Positions 1 to 8,379 of a stretch of DNA of 53,284 bases are shown here, one piece after another (within the stretch, counting starts at the first letter, position 1; each line of letters starts with the position of its first letter). The notes beneath the pieces were generated by a model, which saw only the letters and a list, made by a program, of their open reading frames with translations, did not search any database and was not told the origin of the DNA. The position numbers and the translations under genes were made by a program. Origin of the DNA: an uncultured Flavobacteriales bacterium. GTDB lineage: Bacteria > Bacteroidota > Bacteroidia > Flavobacteriales_D > Sanyastnellaceae. The DNA is taken from the NCBI GenBank assembly GCA_905479395.1, contig CAJQMI010000011.1, positions 1 through 53,284 on the forward strand. The letters are read 5' to 3'.

Positions 1-99
1 TACGGAAAACGCCGTGAAGGCATTTTCTGCATCGGTGGCGTTTGCAGGGCGGTGCCTGCATCAAATGGCTTCGAAGTGAACTTCACCAGTAGTTTTTGA
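1..99 (+). CDS. C-terminal end of a probable outer-membrane protein (DUF6029-like), cut by window edge
   Basis: Frame 1 is open from the window edge to a TGA at 97-99 and encodes 32 residues. The tail contains the pattern GxFCIGGVCR-x-VPASNGF and ends in Ser-Ser-Phe. A terminal phenylalanine is typical of the last strand of outer-membrane beta-barrels recognised by BamA. From memory, the GGVCR/VPAS pattern resembles the end of the DUF6029 family found in T9SS-containing Bacteroidota; that match is an inference. It runs on the same strand as the thioredoxin cluster, about 100 bases upstream. The start and most of the protein lie outside the window. Confidence 0.55.
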   Translation, partial: YGKRREGIFCIGGVCRAVPASNGFEVNFTSSF

Positions 100-151
100 C
101 ACCCTGTGCAATTTATTTGTAACTAATGTGACATATGTGCAGCCTTTTTAA

Positions 152-159
152 TAGATTTG
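152..159 (+). promoter_or_regulatory. Candidate -7 box (TAGATTTG) for the first thioredoxin gene
   Basis: The octamer TAGATTTG matches the Bacteroidota primary-sigma -7 consensus TAnnTTTG exactly and lies 39 bases before the ATG at 199. No convincing -33 TTTG is present at the usual 17-23 base distance; the nearest is a weak TGTG at 127-130. It would give a short leader without a Shine-Dalgarno sequence. Confidence 0.35.
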
Positions 160-198
160 AGTCTGACTCAGAGTTAATTGAATAATAAACTGTACGAT

Positions 199-1674
199 AT
201 GAAACACATTTACACTCTCATTGCATGCCTGCTAATTGGCACTGCATCCTTTGCTCAATTGCCAAATGGCAGCATTGCTCCAGATTTTACCGCCACTGAT
301 ATTGATGGGGTAGAGCACAATCTCTATGACCTTTTGGACGAAGGCAAAAAAGTAATCGTAGACTTTTCTGCGACTTGGTGCGGACCTTGCTGGGGCTATC
401 ACACGAGCGGAGTTTTCGAAGAATTGTACGAGATGTACGGACCGGAAGGAACGGACGAATTGCGCATCTTTTATATCGAATCTGACGACACAACAACCGA
501 CGAAGATCTCAACGGAACTGGAGCCGCAACGCAAGGTGACTGGGTGACTGGCACGTCGTATCCTATCATTGACAACGGTGCAAACATTTTCGCTGACTTC
601 GCTGGCGCTTACTACCCAACGATTTACACCATCTGTCCAAACCGCATTTTGACGGAATCAGGCCAAGCAAGTGCTGAGGCGCATGCATCCATTTTCCAAG
701 CGAACGATTGTGCCGCTGCTTCATTGCCAAATGATCCTGCATTGTTAGGGTACACTGGCGGGACAACAGCTTGCCCTGGTGAGCCTGTAAACTTGAGCGT
801 GGACATGATGAACCTAGGAGTCACCAACCTACAGTACTGCACCATTGCGGTCATGGATGGTGGAACAGAGGTTCTCTCTTATGACTGGTCTGGTGATCTA
901 GACACCTACGCTGTTGCAAACGTCGACCTCGGCTCTGCTTCATTTGATGCAAGCACGGAATTCACCATTGAAATTACTTCCAGTGATGACAATGACGTGA
1001 ACAACAGTTCTTCTGGTGCAGTCGAATTGGCAGTGGAAGGCACTTCATTGATTAAGGTGGAGATCCAAACGGATAACTGGCCTGGAGAGATTAGCTGGAG
1101 CATTGCTGATGACTCAGGAAACATCATCGAAGCAGTAGCTGCTGGTGACCTTACTGTAGCTGACGAAGTTGTAGTCTGGTGGGTTAGTGTTCCTTCTGAA
1201 GGATGCTACAGCTTTAACTTGGGCGATAGCTACGGCGACGGCATGCTTGCAGAGCAATGGGGAGACTTCGTGAATGGAAATTGCACTGTGAAAACGTACA
1301 ATGACGACCTCACTTTCATCTCTTCAATCTTTGATTACGATGGATCTTATGAGTATGAGTCTGTCAGCGCAGGCATGTCAGTGACATCTGTAAACGTTGG
1401 CATCCAAGAGCAGTCGTTGAACGAAGTAACGCGAGTTTTCCCAAATCCATTTGCAGAGCAAACCAACTTGCAGTTCAGCACATCAAAAGCAGGAGCTGCC
1501 TCGATTGTTGTCTACAACTTGGTCGGTGAGCAAATCATCAATGATAACCTAGGAACCCTCGCTGCAGGTGAGTTCAACCACGTTTTAGACTTCAATGGCG
1601 TTACAGCTGGTGTTTACCTCATTCACTTGACTGCAGGTGGTGAAACAACAACCATGCGCGCTACTTTGAAATAA
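199..1674 (+). CDS. T9SS-secreted thioredoxin-fold protein, paralogue 1
   Basis: The ATG at 199 is preferred over a TTG at 178 because it places a clean signal peptide (residues 1-20, ending FAQ) at the N-terminus; this gives 491 aa. Residues 21-170 form a TlpA/AhpC-like thioredoxin domain with the active site WCGPCW (C61, C64) and a cis-Pro segment YYPTIY. The middle resembles CARDB/adhesion-like beta domains, and the last 80 residues form a T9SS type A sorting domain (VFPNPF near its start, GVYLIHL near its end). The product should be exported and attached to or released from the cell surface, where it could act as a thiol-disulfide oxidoreductase. A second copy follows immediately. Substrate and reductant are unknown. 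Confidence 0.88.
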   Translation: MKHIYTLIACLLIGTASFAQLPNGSIAPDFTATDIDGVEHNLYDLLDEGKKVIVDFSATWCGPCWGYHTSGVFEELYEMYGPEGTDELRIFYIESDDTTTDEDLNGTGAATQGDWVTGTSYPIIDNGANIFADFAGAYYPTIYTICPNRILTESGQASAEAHASIFQANDCAAASLPNDPALLGYTGGTTACPGEPVNLSVDMMNLGVTNLQYCTIAVMDGGTEVLSYDWSGDLDTYAVANVDLGSASFDASTEFTIEITSSDDNDVNNSSSGAVELAVEGTSLIKVEIQTDNWPGEISWSIADDSGNIIEAVAAGDLTVADEVVVWWVSVPSEGCYSFNLGDSYGDGMLAEQWGDFVNGNCTVKTYNDDLTFISSIFDYDGSYEYESVSAGMSVTSVNVGIQEQSLNEVTRVFPNPFAEQTNLQFSTSKAGAASIVVYNLVGEQIINDNLGTLAAGEFNHVLDFNGVTAGVYLIHLTAGGETTTMRATLK

Positions 1675-1710
1675 GCTATCCAAACCTCCAAGTGAGGTTA
1701 AATTCTTTTG

Positions 1711-1744
1711 AAATCCGCATCGCCACACGGCGGTGCGGATTTTT
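1711..1744 (+). terminator. Intrinsic terminator between the two thioredoxin paralogues
   Basis: A 14-bp stem (1711-1724 with 1729-1742, one G-T wobble) closes an ACAC loop and ends in a run of five T at 1740-1744. It begins 36 bases after the stop of the first thioredoxin gene. It should end most transcripts of paralogue 1, so paralogue 2 probably has its own promoter in 1745-1797, where I see no perfect -7 box. Confidence 0.85.
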
Positions 1745-1797
1745 CATTAATATTGGTGCATCTTCCCCTTCGTTAAACAAGCTGAAACATTCATTTC

Positions 1798-3252
1798 ATG
1801 AAACTGAAGCCTATCCTCCTTGCAATCGCTCTCGTATTCACCGTAACCCAAGTTGGTTTTGCACAATTGCCGGATGGTTCTGTCGCACCTGACTTTACCA
1901 TCACGGACATTGATGGAGAGGAACATAACCTTTACAGCTACCTCGATTCTGGCTATTCTGTAATCATTGACTTTTCAGCCACATGGTGCGGTCCTTGCTG
2001 GAATTACCATACAAGTGGTGTTTTCGAGGAGCTGTATGCAGCTCACGGGCCAGATGGGACAAACGAATTGCGAATTCTATTCATCGAATCAGATGACAAT
2101 ACCACGGATGACGAACTGCACGGAATAGGAGCCAATACCTGGGGTGACTGGACTGCAGGTGTCGACTATCCCATTGCAGACAATGGCGGCAGTGTTTTTA
2201 GCGCCTATGAATGCTCCTTTTATCCGACCATTCTGACTGTGTGTCCGAATCGATTGCTCAAACAAACGGGTCAGGCTTCATTGGACACGCATGCCTCCTA
2301 TGTTCAATCCATTGAATGTGCGCCGGCCACATTGCCTCAGGACGCAGGATTGATAGCCTATGTCGGCTCTGTGCGATCATGCCCCGAAACTCCAACAGCA
2401 TTGGGAGTGACACTCATCAACAACGGCACAGAACCATTGACTTCATGCACACTTGAAGCTTCCACTCTATTCGGCACTGAACTTCTAACTTACGAATGGT
2501 CTGGATACCTCGAGACCTATGAAATTGAAGAGGTGACCTTGGGTGAAGCCATATTTCCAACAACTTCAATGTTCAGCATCGAAGTTACTTCTGAGGATGG
2601 CTATGAAGGAAACAACAGCGTTTCAGCAACCATGAATTTGAGCCAAGAAGCCGCGACTTCTCTGGTGCGCGTTCAATTGACAACGGACAATATGCCGGGC
2701 GATAACCGTTGGTCCATTACCGACTTGTCTGGCGAGGAAGTAGCAGGGATTGCTTTTGGAGAAATGAGTGAAAGCAACACCGATTACAATTGGTGGGTGA
2801 ACCTTGAAGAACTTGGATGTTTCACGTTCAATCTTTTTGACTTGACAGGAAATGGCGGTGATCTTTCCTGTTCTTTTAGCACTTACAATGACGGTGGATT
2901 CCAGACAAACAATATTTTCACCCTGAACAACAATGGTAACTGGAACCAATTGGATAAAGGCTTTTCTGTAAATGAGGTGAACATGAGCATCGGCGAAAAC
3001 TTTGGCGTTGAGTCCATCGCTATTTACCCGAACCCGTTGAACCAAGAAAACGAAGTCCAATTATCCGGACTTACTGGTCGGGAAACGCGCATTGAATTGC
3101 ACAGTTCGACAGGCGCATTGATCCGAGCTTGGGCGCAGCCAAGTCAGAGCGGAACAATCAATTTACCCATTGGAGAGCTTGAATCAGGACTCTACATCAT
3201 CTCTGTTCACGGTGCGAGCGGAATCCAAACTCAACGATTGATTAAATCATGA
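1798..3252 (+). CDS. T9SS-secreted thioredoxin-fold protein, paralogue 2
   Basis: This 484-aa protein is a tandem paralogue of the preceding gene; the thioredoxin domains are closely similar (shared FSATWCGPCW, HTSGVFEELY and ESDD segments). The signal peptide covers residues 1-23 (ends GFAQ). The active site is C64-G-P-C67 and the cis-Pro segment is FYPTI. The C-terminal T9SS sorting domain starts around IYPNPLNQE and ends QTQRLIKS. The stop overlaps the start of the next gene (ATGA at 3249-3252), indicating translational coupling to the Omp28-like lipoprotein. The middle beta-rich region has diverged more from paralogue 1 than the catalytic domain has. Confidence 0.88.
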   Translation: MKLKPILLAIALVFTVTQVGFAQLPDGSVAPDFTITDIDGEEHNLYSYLDSGYSVIIDFSATWCGPCWNYHTSGVFEELYAAHGPDGTNELRILFIESDDNTTDDELHGIGANTWGDWTAGVDYPIADNGGSVFSAYECSFYPTILTVCPNRLLKQTGQASLDTHASYVQSIECAPATLPQDAGLIAYVGSVRSCPETPTALGVTLINNGTEPLTSCTLEASTLFGTELLTYEWSGYLETYEIEEVTLGEAIFPTTSMFSIEVTSEDGYEGNNSVSATMNLSQEAATSLVRVQLTTDNMPGDNRWSITDLSGEEVAGIAFGEMSESNTDYNWWVNLEELGCFTFNLFDLTGNGGDLSCSFSTYNDGGFQTNNIFTLNNNGNWNQLDKGFSVNEVNMSIGENFGVESIAIYPNPLNQENEVQLSGLTGRETRIELHSSTGALIRAWAQPSQSGTINLPIGELESGLYIISVHGASGIQTQRLIKS

Positions 3253-4133
3253 GGATATCCGCGTCATTTTCTCTCAAAACCACTGTGATGGCTATTGTTG
3301 TCACGCTCAGTGGGTGCGACAAGATTGAAGATCCTGTCGTCCCTGTGACATCGAATTACCTGGAAACCGTATACGGACCAGCACCAGCATTTGAGGCTTT
3401 GCCCAGCAGCTCTGCAGAAAAGCGCGTGGTCATTGAAGATTTTACAGCGCACCAATGCGGGAATTGTCCTGCAGCCGCCATCATCGCAGAACAACTTTCC
3501 GAATCCAACGATGGATTGGTGTCAGTTCTAGCTATTCATGCAGGTGATTTGGCCAACACCGATGACGACCACTTTGATACCGACTGGACGACCACAGAGG
3601 GTGATGTATTTTGGGATCAACTCGACTTTCAGGCGAACCCGCTGGGCAGAGTCAATCGAGTCGATGGCACCGGCGCTTTTTGGGCGCCAGCGCAATGGAG
3701 CGATAGAGTAGCTTCCGAACGCACGAAACCTGCTCCGGTGGGGCTCCAAGCGGAACACTCTTGGGAATCCGCCAATGGTCATCTCAATATGCACGTGCAT
3801 GGAACGTTTTATGAGGCAGTGGAAGGCCCCATACAACTGGCCTGGTTAATCTTGGAATCCAACATCATTGACTACCAACTCGATTATGCTTCGGATCCAG
3901 CGGTGGTGCCTGAATACGAGTTTGACCATGTCTTGCGAGGGTCTGTCAATGGTGCGCTGGGGCAAGGGTTTGGTAATGCCGCGGCAGGAGCTGAATCGGG
4001 AGATGAAGCCGTACAATCGGTCACGTTGGAATGGAATTCATCGTGGGTCCTGGACAATGCCACTGTGCTGGCGATCATCACCGATGGTGATGGTTACATT
4101 CTCAACTCACTCGAAATTCATCCTGGAGAGTGA
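3249..4133 (+). CDS. Omp28-family lipoprotein with CxxC thioredoxin-like motif
   Basis: This 294-aa product has a lipoprotein signal (hydrophobic stretch to LSGC, acylated Cys at about 23). After a linker, residues 58-80 read VVIEDFTAHQCGNCP, a thioredoxin-like active-site motif (C70, C73) in the context typical of Omp28-related proteins of Bacteroidota. The rest is beta-rich and matches the C-terminal half of that family. The likely location is the outer membrane, either leaflet. It overlaps its neighbours on both sides (ATGA with the secreted thioredoxin, GTGA with the barrel gene), so the three are probably made together. A role as a partner or electron donor for the secreted thioredoxins is inference. 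Confidence 0.75.
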   Translation: MRISASFSLKTTVMAIVVTLSGCDKIEDPVVPVTSNYLETVYGPAPAFEALPSSSAEKRVVIEDFTAHQCGNCPAAAIIAEQLSESNDGLVSVLAIHAGDLANTDDDHFDTDWTTTEGDVFWDQLDFQANPLGRVNRVDGTGAFWAPAQWSDRVASERTKPAPVGLQAEHSWESANGHLNMHVHGTFYEAVEGPIQLAWLILESNIIDYQLDYASDPAVVPEYEFDHVLRGSVNGALGQGFGNAAAGAESGDEAVQSVTLEWNSSWVLDNATVLAIITDGDGYILNSLEIHPGE

Positions 4134-4759
4134 ACAAACTGATTTCATTCTTTTCGATTGTCTGCTTCCTTTTGCCATCGAAGCAAACGATTCAAGCACA
4201 AGACGACCCGCTTAAATTCGCCGCGCGCGTCAACGGTGGATTGTCCACCACGCAAGTGCATGGTGATCAAATTTCAGGCTTCAACAAGTTCGGCTATACG
4301 GCAGGAGCGAGCGTGGACATCCGGCGTAAAGCCAGCAGTGGTGTCCAATTTGGAATGTTTCTTACCCAAAAAGGAAGCCGGCGAGTGCCTGACCCCAAAA
4401 ATGGCGACTACACTACCTGGAGTTACCGCTTTACCTACATCGATTTACCCATCATAAAAACTTGGGATGCACAGGACTGGTGGATCGGTGCTGGCATACA
4501 GCCGAGTATTTTGGTGCGCGGAGAGGAAGACTTTTACGGAAACGGTTTCACGGAGCTCTCCTACCTTGAATTGCTCCCTGTAGATTTAGGCGCGGTAGCG
4601 GCTGCAGGATGGAAATTCAATTCGCTGATATCGACAGAGGTCAGGCTTTCACAGAGCCTAATGCCCATCAGTGAGCGACCGGATCAGCCCGTACAACGGT
4701 GGAATAACTTCATGATGAACATGGCCATCCAATGGATGATCACTTTATCCGTCGGATAA
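4130..4759 (+). CDS. PorT-like outer-membrane beta-barrel protein
   Basis: A GTG start at 4130 overlaps the stop of the Omp28-like gene (GTGA) and gives 209 aa. The signal peptide covers about residues 1-24 (ends IQAQ). The mature part has short amphipathic strands with alternating aromatic residues and the pattern of the PorT/outer-membrane-beta-barrel family: GxxxTxxxG near the start, a central YIDLPIIKTW-like strand followed by a GAGIQPSIL strand, and a final strand of hydrophobic residues. It is about the size of an 8-stranded barrel. It is the last gene of the thioredoxin cluster and ends 15 bases before a convergent gene. Function unknown; it could be a partner or anchor for the lipoprotein. 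Confidence 0.7.
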   Translation: MNKLISFFSIVCFLLPSKQTIQAQDDPLKFAARVNGGLSTTQVHGDQISGFNKFGYTAGASVDIRRKASSGVQFGMFLTQKGSRRVPDPKNGDYTTWSYRFTYIDLPIIKTWDAQDWWIGAGIQPSILVRGEEDFYGNGFTELSYLELLPVDLGAVAAAGWKFNSLISTEVRLSQSLMPISERPDQPVQRWNNFMMNMAIQWMITLSVG

Positions 4760-4774
4760 ACCAAGTGCCCACAA

Positions 4775-7700
4775 TCATTCTTGCTGGCCAGACGCTTCAA
4801 ATAGGGTCTCCGGAGACCGGTCTACTGCGCCAACAACTTCGATCCACTCGATCCATAGACTGCTCATCAATTCATCAACTGCACCGCAAAAAAGAGCACC
4901 GCCTTGTTGCAGTCGTTGCAGGGCGCGAATGGCATTGCCTCCAGGGGCCATGTCACCCCCATTGATTGAGAAAGCTCCCCACATCACAGAACTCAGTCGT
5001 TCTGTAACACTCCCTGTTCCCTTGACATCTCGCGGCTCTGTGTACATCTCCTCAATGTCGAGAAGCGCCTTCTTCAAAGAATCCGTGAGCGTGCTCGCGT
5101 TCTCTTTCAATGAATCGGGCAACCACTTCATTTCCTGTTTCACCACTTCTATTGTGGCTAACGCACGTTGAATTTGATCCATCGCATCCGAGATTGGCTC
5201 CACTTCATTCATCACCATGCGTCTGTGCATGTCGCGCTGTTGATGGGCTGAAACATCAAATGGGACACGTGGATCGGGCAACACTTCAAATGAAATGCTT
5301 GATTCGTGGTCTCCCATGTTCATCGCTATGCGATACATTCCAGGCAGAACTTCCGGCCCACCACCTGAAGGAAACTTTTCCTTTTTCTTGATTTCACGCC
5401 CCGGCCATTGCATGCCGTTGGTGTCGAACCGCCACCACATGCTTTGCAAGCCCCCTTCCACATCCTTGCCTCCATTGCGAATGGTATCGCCTGCGGCATC
5501 AAGGACAGCCCACAACATTTCGTCTTCTCCATATGCGTCGGCAGAATCTGGATGAACGTAAAATTGCACGCGCGCTCCGTTGCGGCGATTTTCTCCCTCC
5601 CAATCATGATCCGCCGTGAACCTTGCGCCCAACGGTCGGCGATAATTGACTTGATAGGCATCCGCCACCTGAAATACATTCAATGGACTTTCAAACGTTG
5701 CATTGCCCTCTTTAGCAAGTAACCGGAGCGGAGCCAAATCATCAATGACGTATGCAGCGCGGCCAAAAGTGCCCAGAATCAAATCACCATCTCTCGGGTG
5801 AATGACCATGTCCCTCACGGGAACAGAAGGGATGTCATGCGACCAGCGGTTCCAGTTTGTTCCGCGATCAAAGCTCACAAACAAACCCTCCTCCGTACCC
5901 AGGAACAACAATGACGGAGTCACCGGATCTTGGGTGACACTCAAACAATGCCCGGTGACTTCGCCACCATCCATGACCAATCGCACCCAAGTTTCGCCCG
6001 CATCATTGGTGCGATAGAGGTAGGGTTGCCAATCGTTTCTGCGGTAATCATTGACCACTACATAAACCTCATCGGGATCGTGCGAACTGACATGGATTTG
6101 TGGAATCCAAGCACCCAACGGAAAGCGTTTGATGTCCAAGGCATGGTCTTGCCAAGTGGCTCCGCCATCAAGCGTATGCTGAAGCCGACCGTCATCGGTA
6201 CCAACCCAAATCTCACCTTCGCGCTGAGGATTGGGGGAAATGCACAAGATGGTGCAGTGATTCTCTGCTTGAGTTGCGTCTATGGTCAGCCCCCCCGACT
6301 CTGCTTGTTTTTGCTTTGCCGAATCATTGGTTGTCAAGTCTGGACTGATTGAAGTCCAACTGTTTCCCTTGTCCGTGCTGTGGTGAACGAATTGCGAGCC
6401 GAAATACAGGCCGTCAGGAGCGAATGGATCGGCAGCGACGGCAGCATTCCAGGCATACCGCAAAGCCACCGAATCGGGCTGAACCGGTTGCACGCCCGTC
6501 TGATCTCCCGTCAGCAGGTTAATCCTAGACAGTGAACCTCCCTGGTACATCGCATAGGCGGTATTCAAATCGTTTGCAGCAGGAAGCACATCGAAGCCAT
6601 CTCCAAAGAGAATTTCTTGCCAGTCGCTGTTTCGAATGCCTCCGGAATGCCAAGCTTCGCTGGGACCAACCCAAGAACCATTGTCTTGCATTCCACCGTA
6701 AATGCGATAAGGAACAGCCATGTCCACTGAGATGTGGTAAAATTGCCCGAGAGGAAGATTATTGATGAACGACCACGTTTTTCCACCGTCCCGGCTAATG
6801 TTTAGCCCACCATCATTTCCATCAATGAGGTAATTGGGATCATCCGGATGAATGTAAAAAGCATGGTGATCGGGATGAACTCCACTGTAAGGAAGAATTG
6901 TCCGAAAGGTCTTGCCTCCATCTTCACTCATATCCACCATGGAATAGAGGTTGAATAACCGACGCTCGTCAGAAGGATCTGCATAGATGTCAGCATAATA
7001 AAACGGACGATTCCCCACTTGATTTCCCTGAATCATCGACCAAGAAACCCCACCATTGGTGCTGTGATACAACGCCGTTGAATTGGATTCAATCAAGGCA
7101 TAAATAACATCGGGATTGGCAGGGCTAATCGTCAATCCCATGCGACCAAGTTCGCCCGCAGGAAGGCCATCATCATCAGAATATTTTTTCCAATCAGTTC
7201 CTCCGTTGTGCGTCACATACAGCCCACTGCCTTCACCACCACTGGTAAAAAACCAAGGCTCGCGACGGTGCGACCACATCGCAACCAGCAACTTATCAGG
7301 ATTGGACGGGTCGATGATCATATCGGCAACTCCGGTGCGTTCATCGATGTACAATTGATGCTCCCATGTCTGGCCACCATCGGTGGTCTTGTAAACCCCT
7401 CGGTCTGGACTATCGCCCCAAGCAGTTCCAATGGCTCCCACCCAGACCGTTTGATGATCATCCGGATGGACGATGATGCGGTGGATATTCTTGGTTCCCT
7501 CCAAACCCATCAACTCCCAGGTCGTTCCTCCGTCGATGCTTCGATAAACACCGCGTCCACTTGAATGAGAATTGCGAGGATTTCCCTCACCCGTTCCAAC
7601 CCAGATCACATCCGGATTGGAAGGTGCAATGGCCAGTGCCCCTATGCTTTGGGTCGCTTCATCATCAAACAATGCTTCCCATTCAACACCCCCTGACTCG

Positions 7701-7915
7701 CTGCGCCAAAGTCCGCCACTCGCTGTGCCAATGTATATGACCTCTGGACGATTCCGCTGAACATCAATGGTCGTCACGCGACCACTCATTGCACCCGGAC
7801 CAATGTGCCGGACATTCATTTCCTCGATAAGCGACTGAACGTCCTGGCCGTGCATGGCGCCGCAAAAAACAATCGCCATTGCAGCCAATAAACTGATGCG
7901 CAAGTAGATTTTCAT
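4775..7915 (-). CDS. BNR/Asp-box beta-propeller protein (VPS10/sortilin-like), secreted
   Basis: The ATG at 7915 overlaps the upstream stop (TGATG), favouring it over the in-frame GTG at 7918; this gives 1046 aa. A signal peptide (ends MHGQ) is followed by NVRHIGPGAMSGRV, the usual opening of this large Bacteroidota family. About ten Asp-box motifs (S/T-x-D/N-x-G-x-T-W), for example SIDGGTTW, TTDGGQTW, SRDGGKTW and TLDGGATW, indicate two seven-bladed propellers over residues 40-720. The C-terminal 300 residues are non-propeller and partly helical. Automatic annotations often say glycosyl hydrolase, but I see no catalytic evidence for sialidase activity; a binding or protease-associated role is as likely. 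No T9SS sorting domain is visible. Confidence 0.85.
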   Translation of the reverse strand: MKIYLRISLLAAMAIVFCGAMHGQDVQSLIEEMNVRHIGPGAMSGRVTTIDVQRNRPEVIYIGTASGGLWRSESGGVEWEALFDDEATQSIGALAIAPSNPDVIWVGTGEGNPRNSHSSGRGVYRSIDGGTTWELMGLEGTKNIHRIIVHPDDHQTVWVGAIGTAWGDSPDRGVYKTTDGGQTWEHQLYIDERTGVADMIIDPSNPDKLLVAMWSHRREPWFFTSGGEGSGLYVTHNGGTDWKKYSDDDGLPAGELGRMGLTISPANPDVIYALIESNSTALYHSTNGGVSWSMIQGNQVGNRPFYYADIYADPSDERRLFNLYSMVDMSEDGGKTFRTILPYSGVHPDHHAFYIHPDDPNYLIDGNDGGLNISRDGGKTWSFINNLPLGQFYHISVDMAVPYRIYGGMQDNGSWVGPSEAWHSGGIRNSDWQEILFGDGFDVLPAANDLNTAYAMYQGGSLSRINLLTGDQTGVQPVQPDSVALRYAWNAAVAADPFAPDGLYFGSQFVHHSTDKGNSWTSISPDLTTNDSAKQKQAESGGLTIDATQAENHCTILCISPNPQREGEIWVGTDDGRLQHTLDGGATWQDHALDIKRFPLGAWIPQIHVSSHDPDEVYVVVNDYRRNDWQPYLYRTNDAGETWVRLVMDGGEVTGHCLSVTQDPVTPSLLFLGTEEGLFVSFDRGTNWNRWSHDIPSVPVRDMVIHPRDGDLILGTFGRAAYVIDDLAPLRLLAKEGNATFESPLNVFQVADAYQVNYRRPLGARFTADHDWEGENRRNGARVQFYVHPDSADAYGEDEMLWAVLDAAGDTIRNGGKDVEGGLQSMWWRFDTNGMQWPGREIKKKEKFPSGGGPEVLPGMYRIAMNMGDHESSISFEVLPDPRVPFDVSAHQQRDMHRRMVMNEVEPISDAMDQIQRALATIEVVKQEMKWLPDSLKENASTLTDSLKKALLDIEEMYTEPRDVKGTGSVTERLSSVMWGAFSINGGDMAPGGNAIRALQRLQQGGALFCGAVDELMSSLWIEWIEVVGAVDRSPETLFEASGQQE

Positions 7916-8379
7916 CACAGTTGAATTTTTAAATTTTGTTCAGCCTCTACAGGCACGGACAAGCTAAAACCAAAAGCACTTCCCTTCACGTCACCTTTAA
8001 CCGACAATTTGACCTCCTCACCCAACAAGAAATTCATCAGATTGGCCTCAATGATTTGCAACAATGCACCTCGTTCTGTCTCAAATTCAAGCCGCAAATT
8101 TCCCCCAGAACCTCGTGCAATTGTCTGGACTTCTGGCAGGAATACGCGCCCGACTTTCTTGGCATTGATGAAGACGTCTACCTCTGCCTCTTTCGCTTGG
8201 ATTGGAAACATATTGGGGTTTTCAAATACCACAGTGAATTCGCCATCCAAGCCACCTCTCCCGATGGCAATGTTCTCCAACCCCTCAACTCGAATGACTT
8301 CTAGCGGTTGGATAAGATTGCATCCCGATAGCAAGGTCACTCCGAGCAACGCAAAAACGAAGGTGCGTATAAACCTCAT
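7915..8379 (-). CDS. LEA type 2 (WHy-like) lipoprotein
   Basis: This 154-aa protein has a lipoprotein signal (lipobox LLSGC, Cys about 20). The mature domain resembles the LEA-14/WHy fold: an FTVVFENPNMFPIQ segment (the conserved NPN motif), then alternating strands ending in FGFSLSVPVEAE. Such domains are small beta-sandwiches of uncertain function, associated with desiccation or envelope stress in other organisms. Its start overlaps the stop of the dipeptidase (ATGA at 8379-8376), and its stop overlaps the start of the BNR protein. It therefore sits in the middle of a coupled three-gene unit. Confidence 0.75.
   Translation of the reverse strand: MRFIRTFVFALLGVTLLSGCNLIQPLEVIRVEGLENIAIGRGGLDGEFTVVFENPNMFPIQAKEAEVDVFINAKKVGRVFLPEVQTIARGSGGNLRLEFETERGALLQIIEANLMNFLLGEEVKLSVKGDVKGSAFGFSLSVPVEAEQNLKIQL

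Noticed and set aside
4775-7915. Sialidase/glycosyl hydrolase function for the BNR protein
   Set aside because: Asp-box repeats mark propeller blades, not catalysis. I do not see the sialidase Arg triad or nucleophile Tyr in a convincing context.
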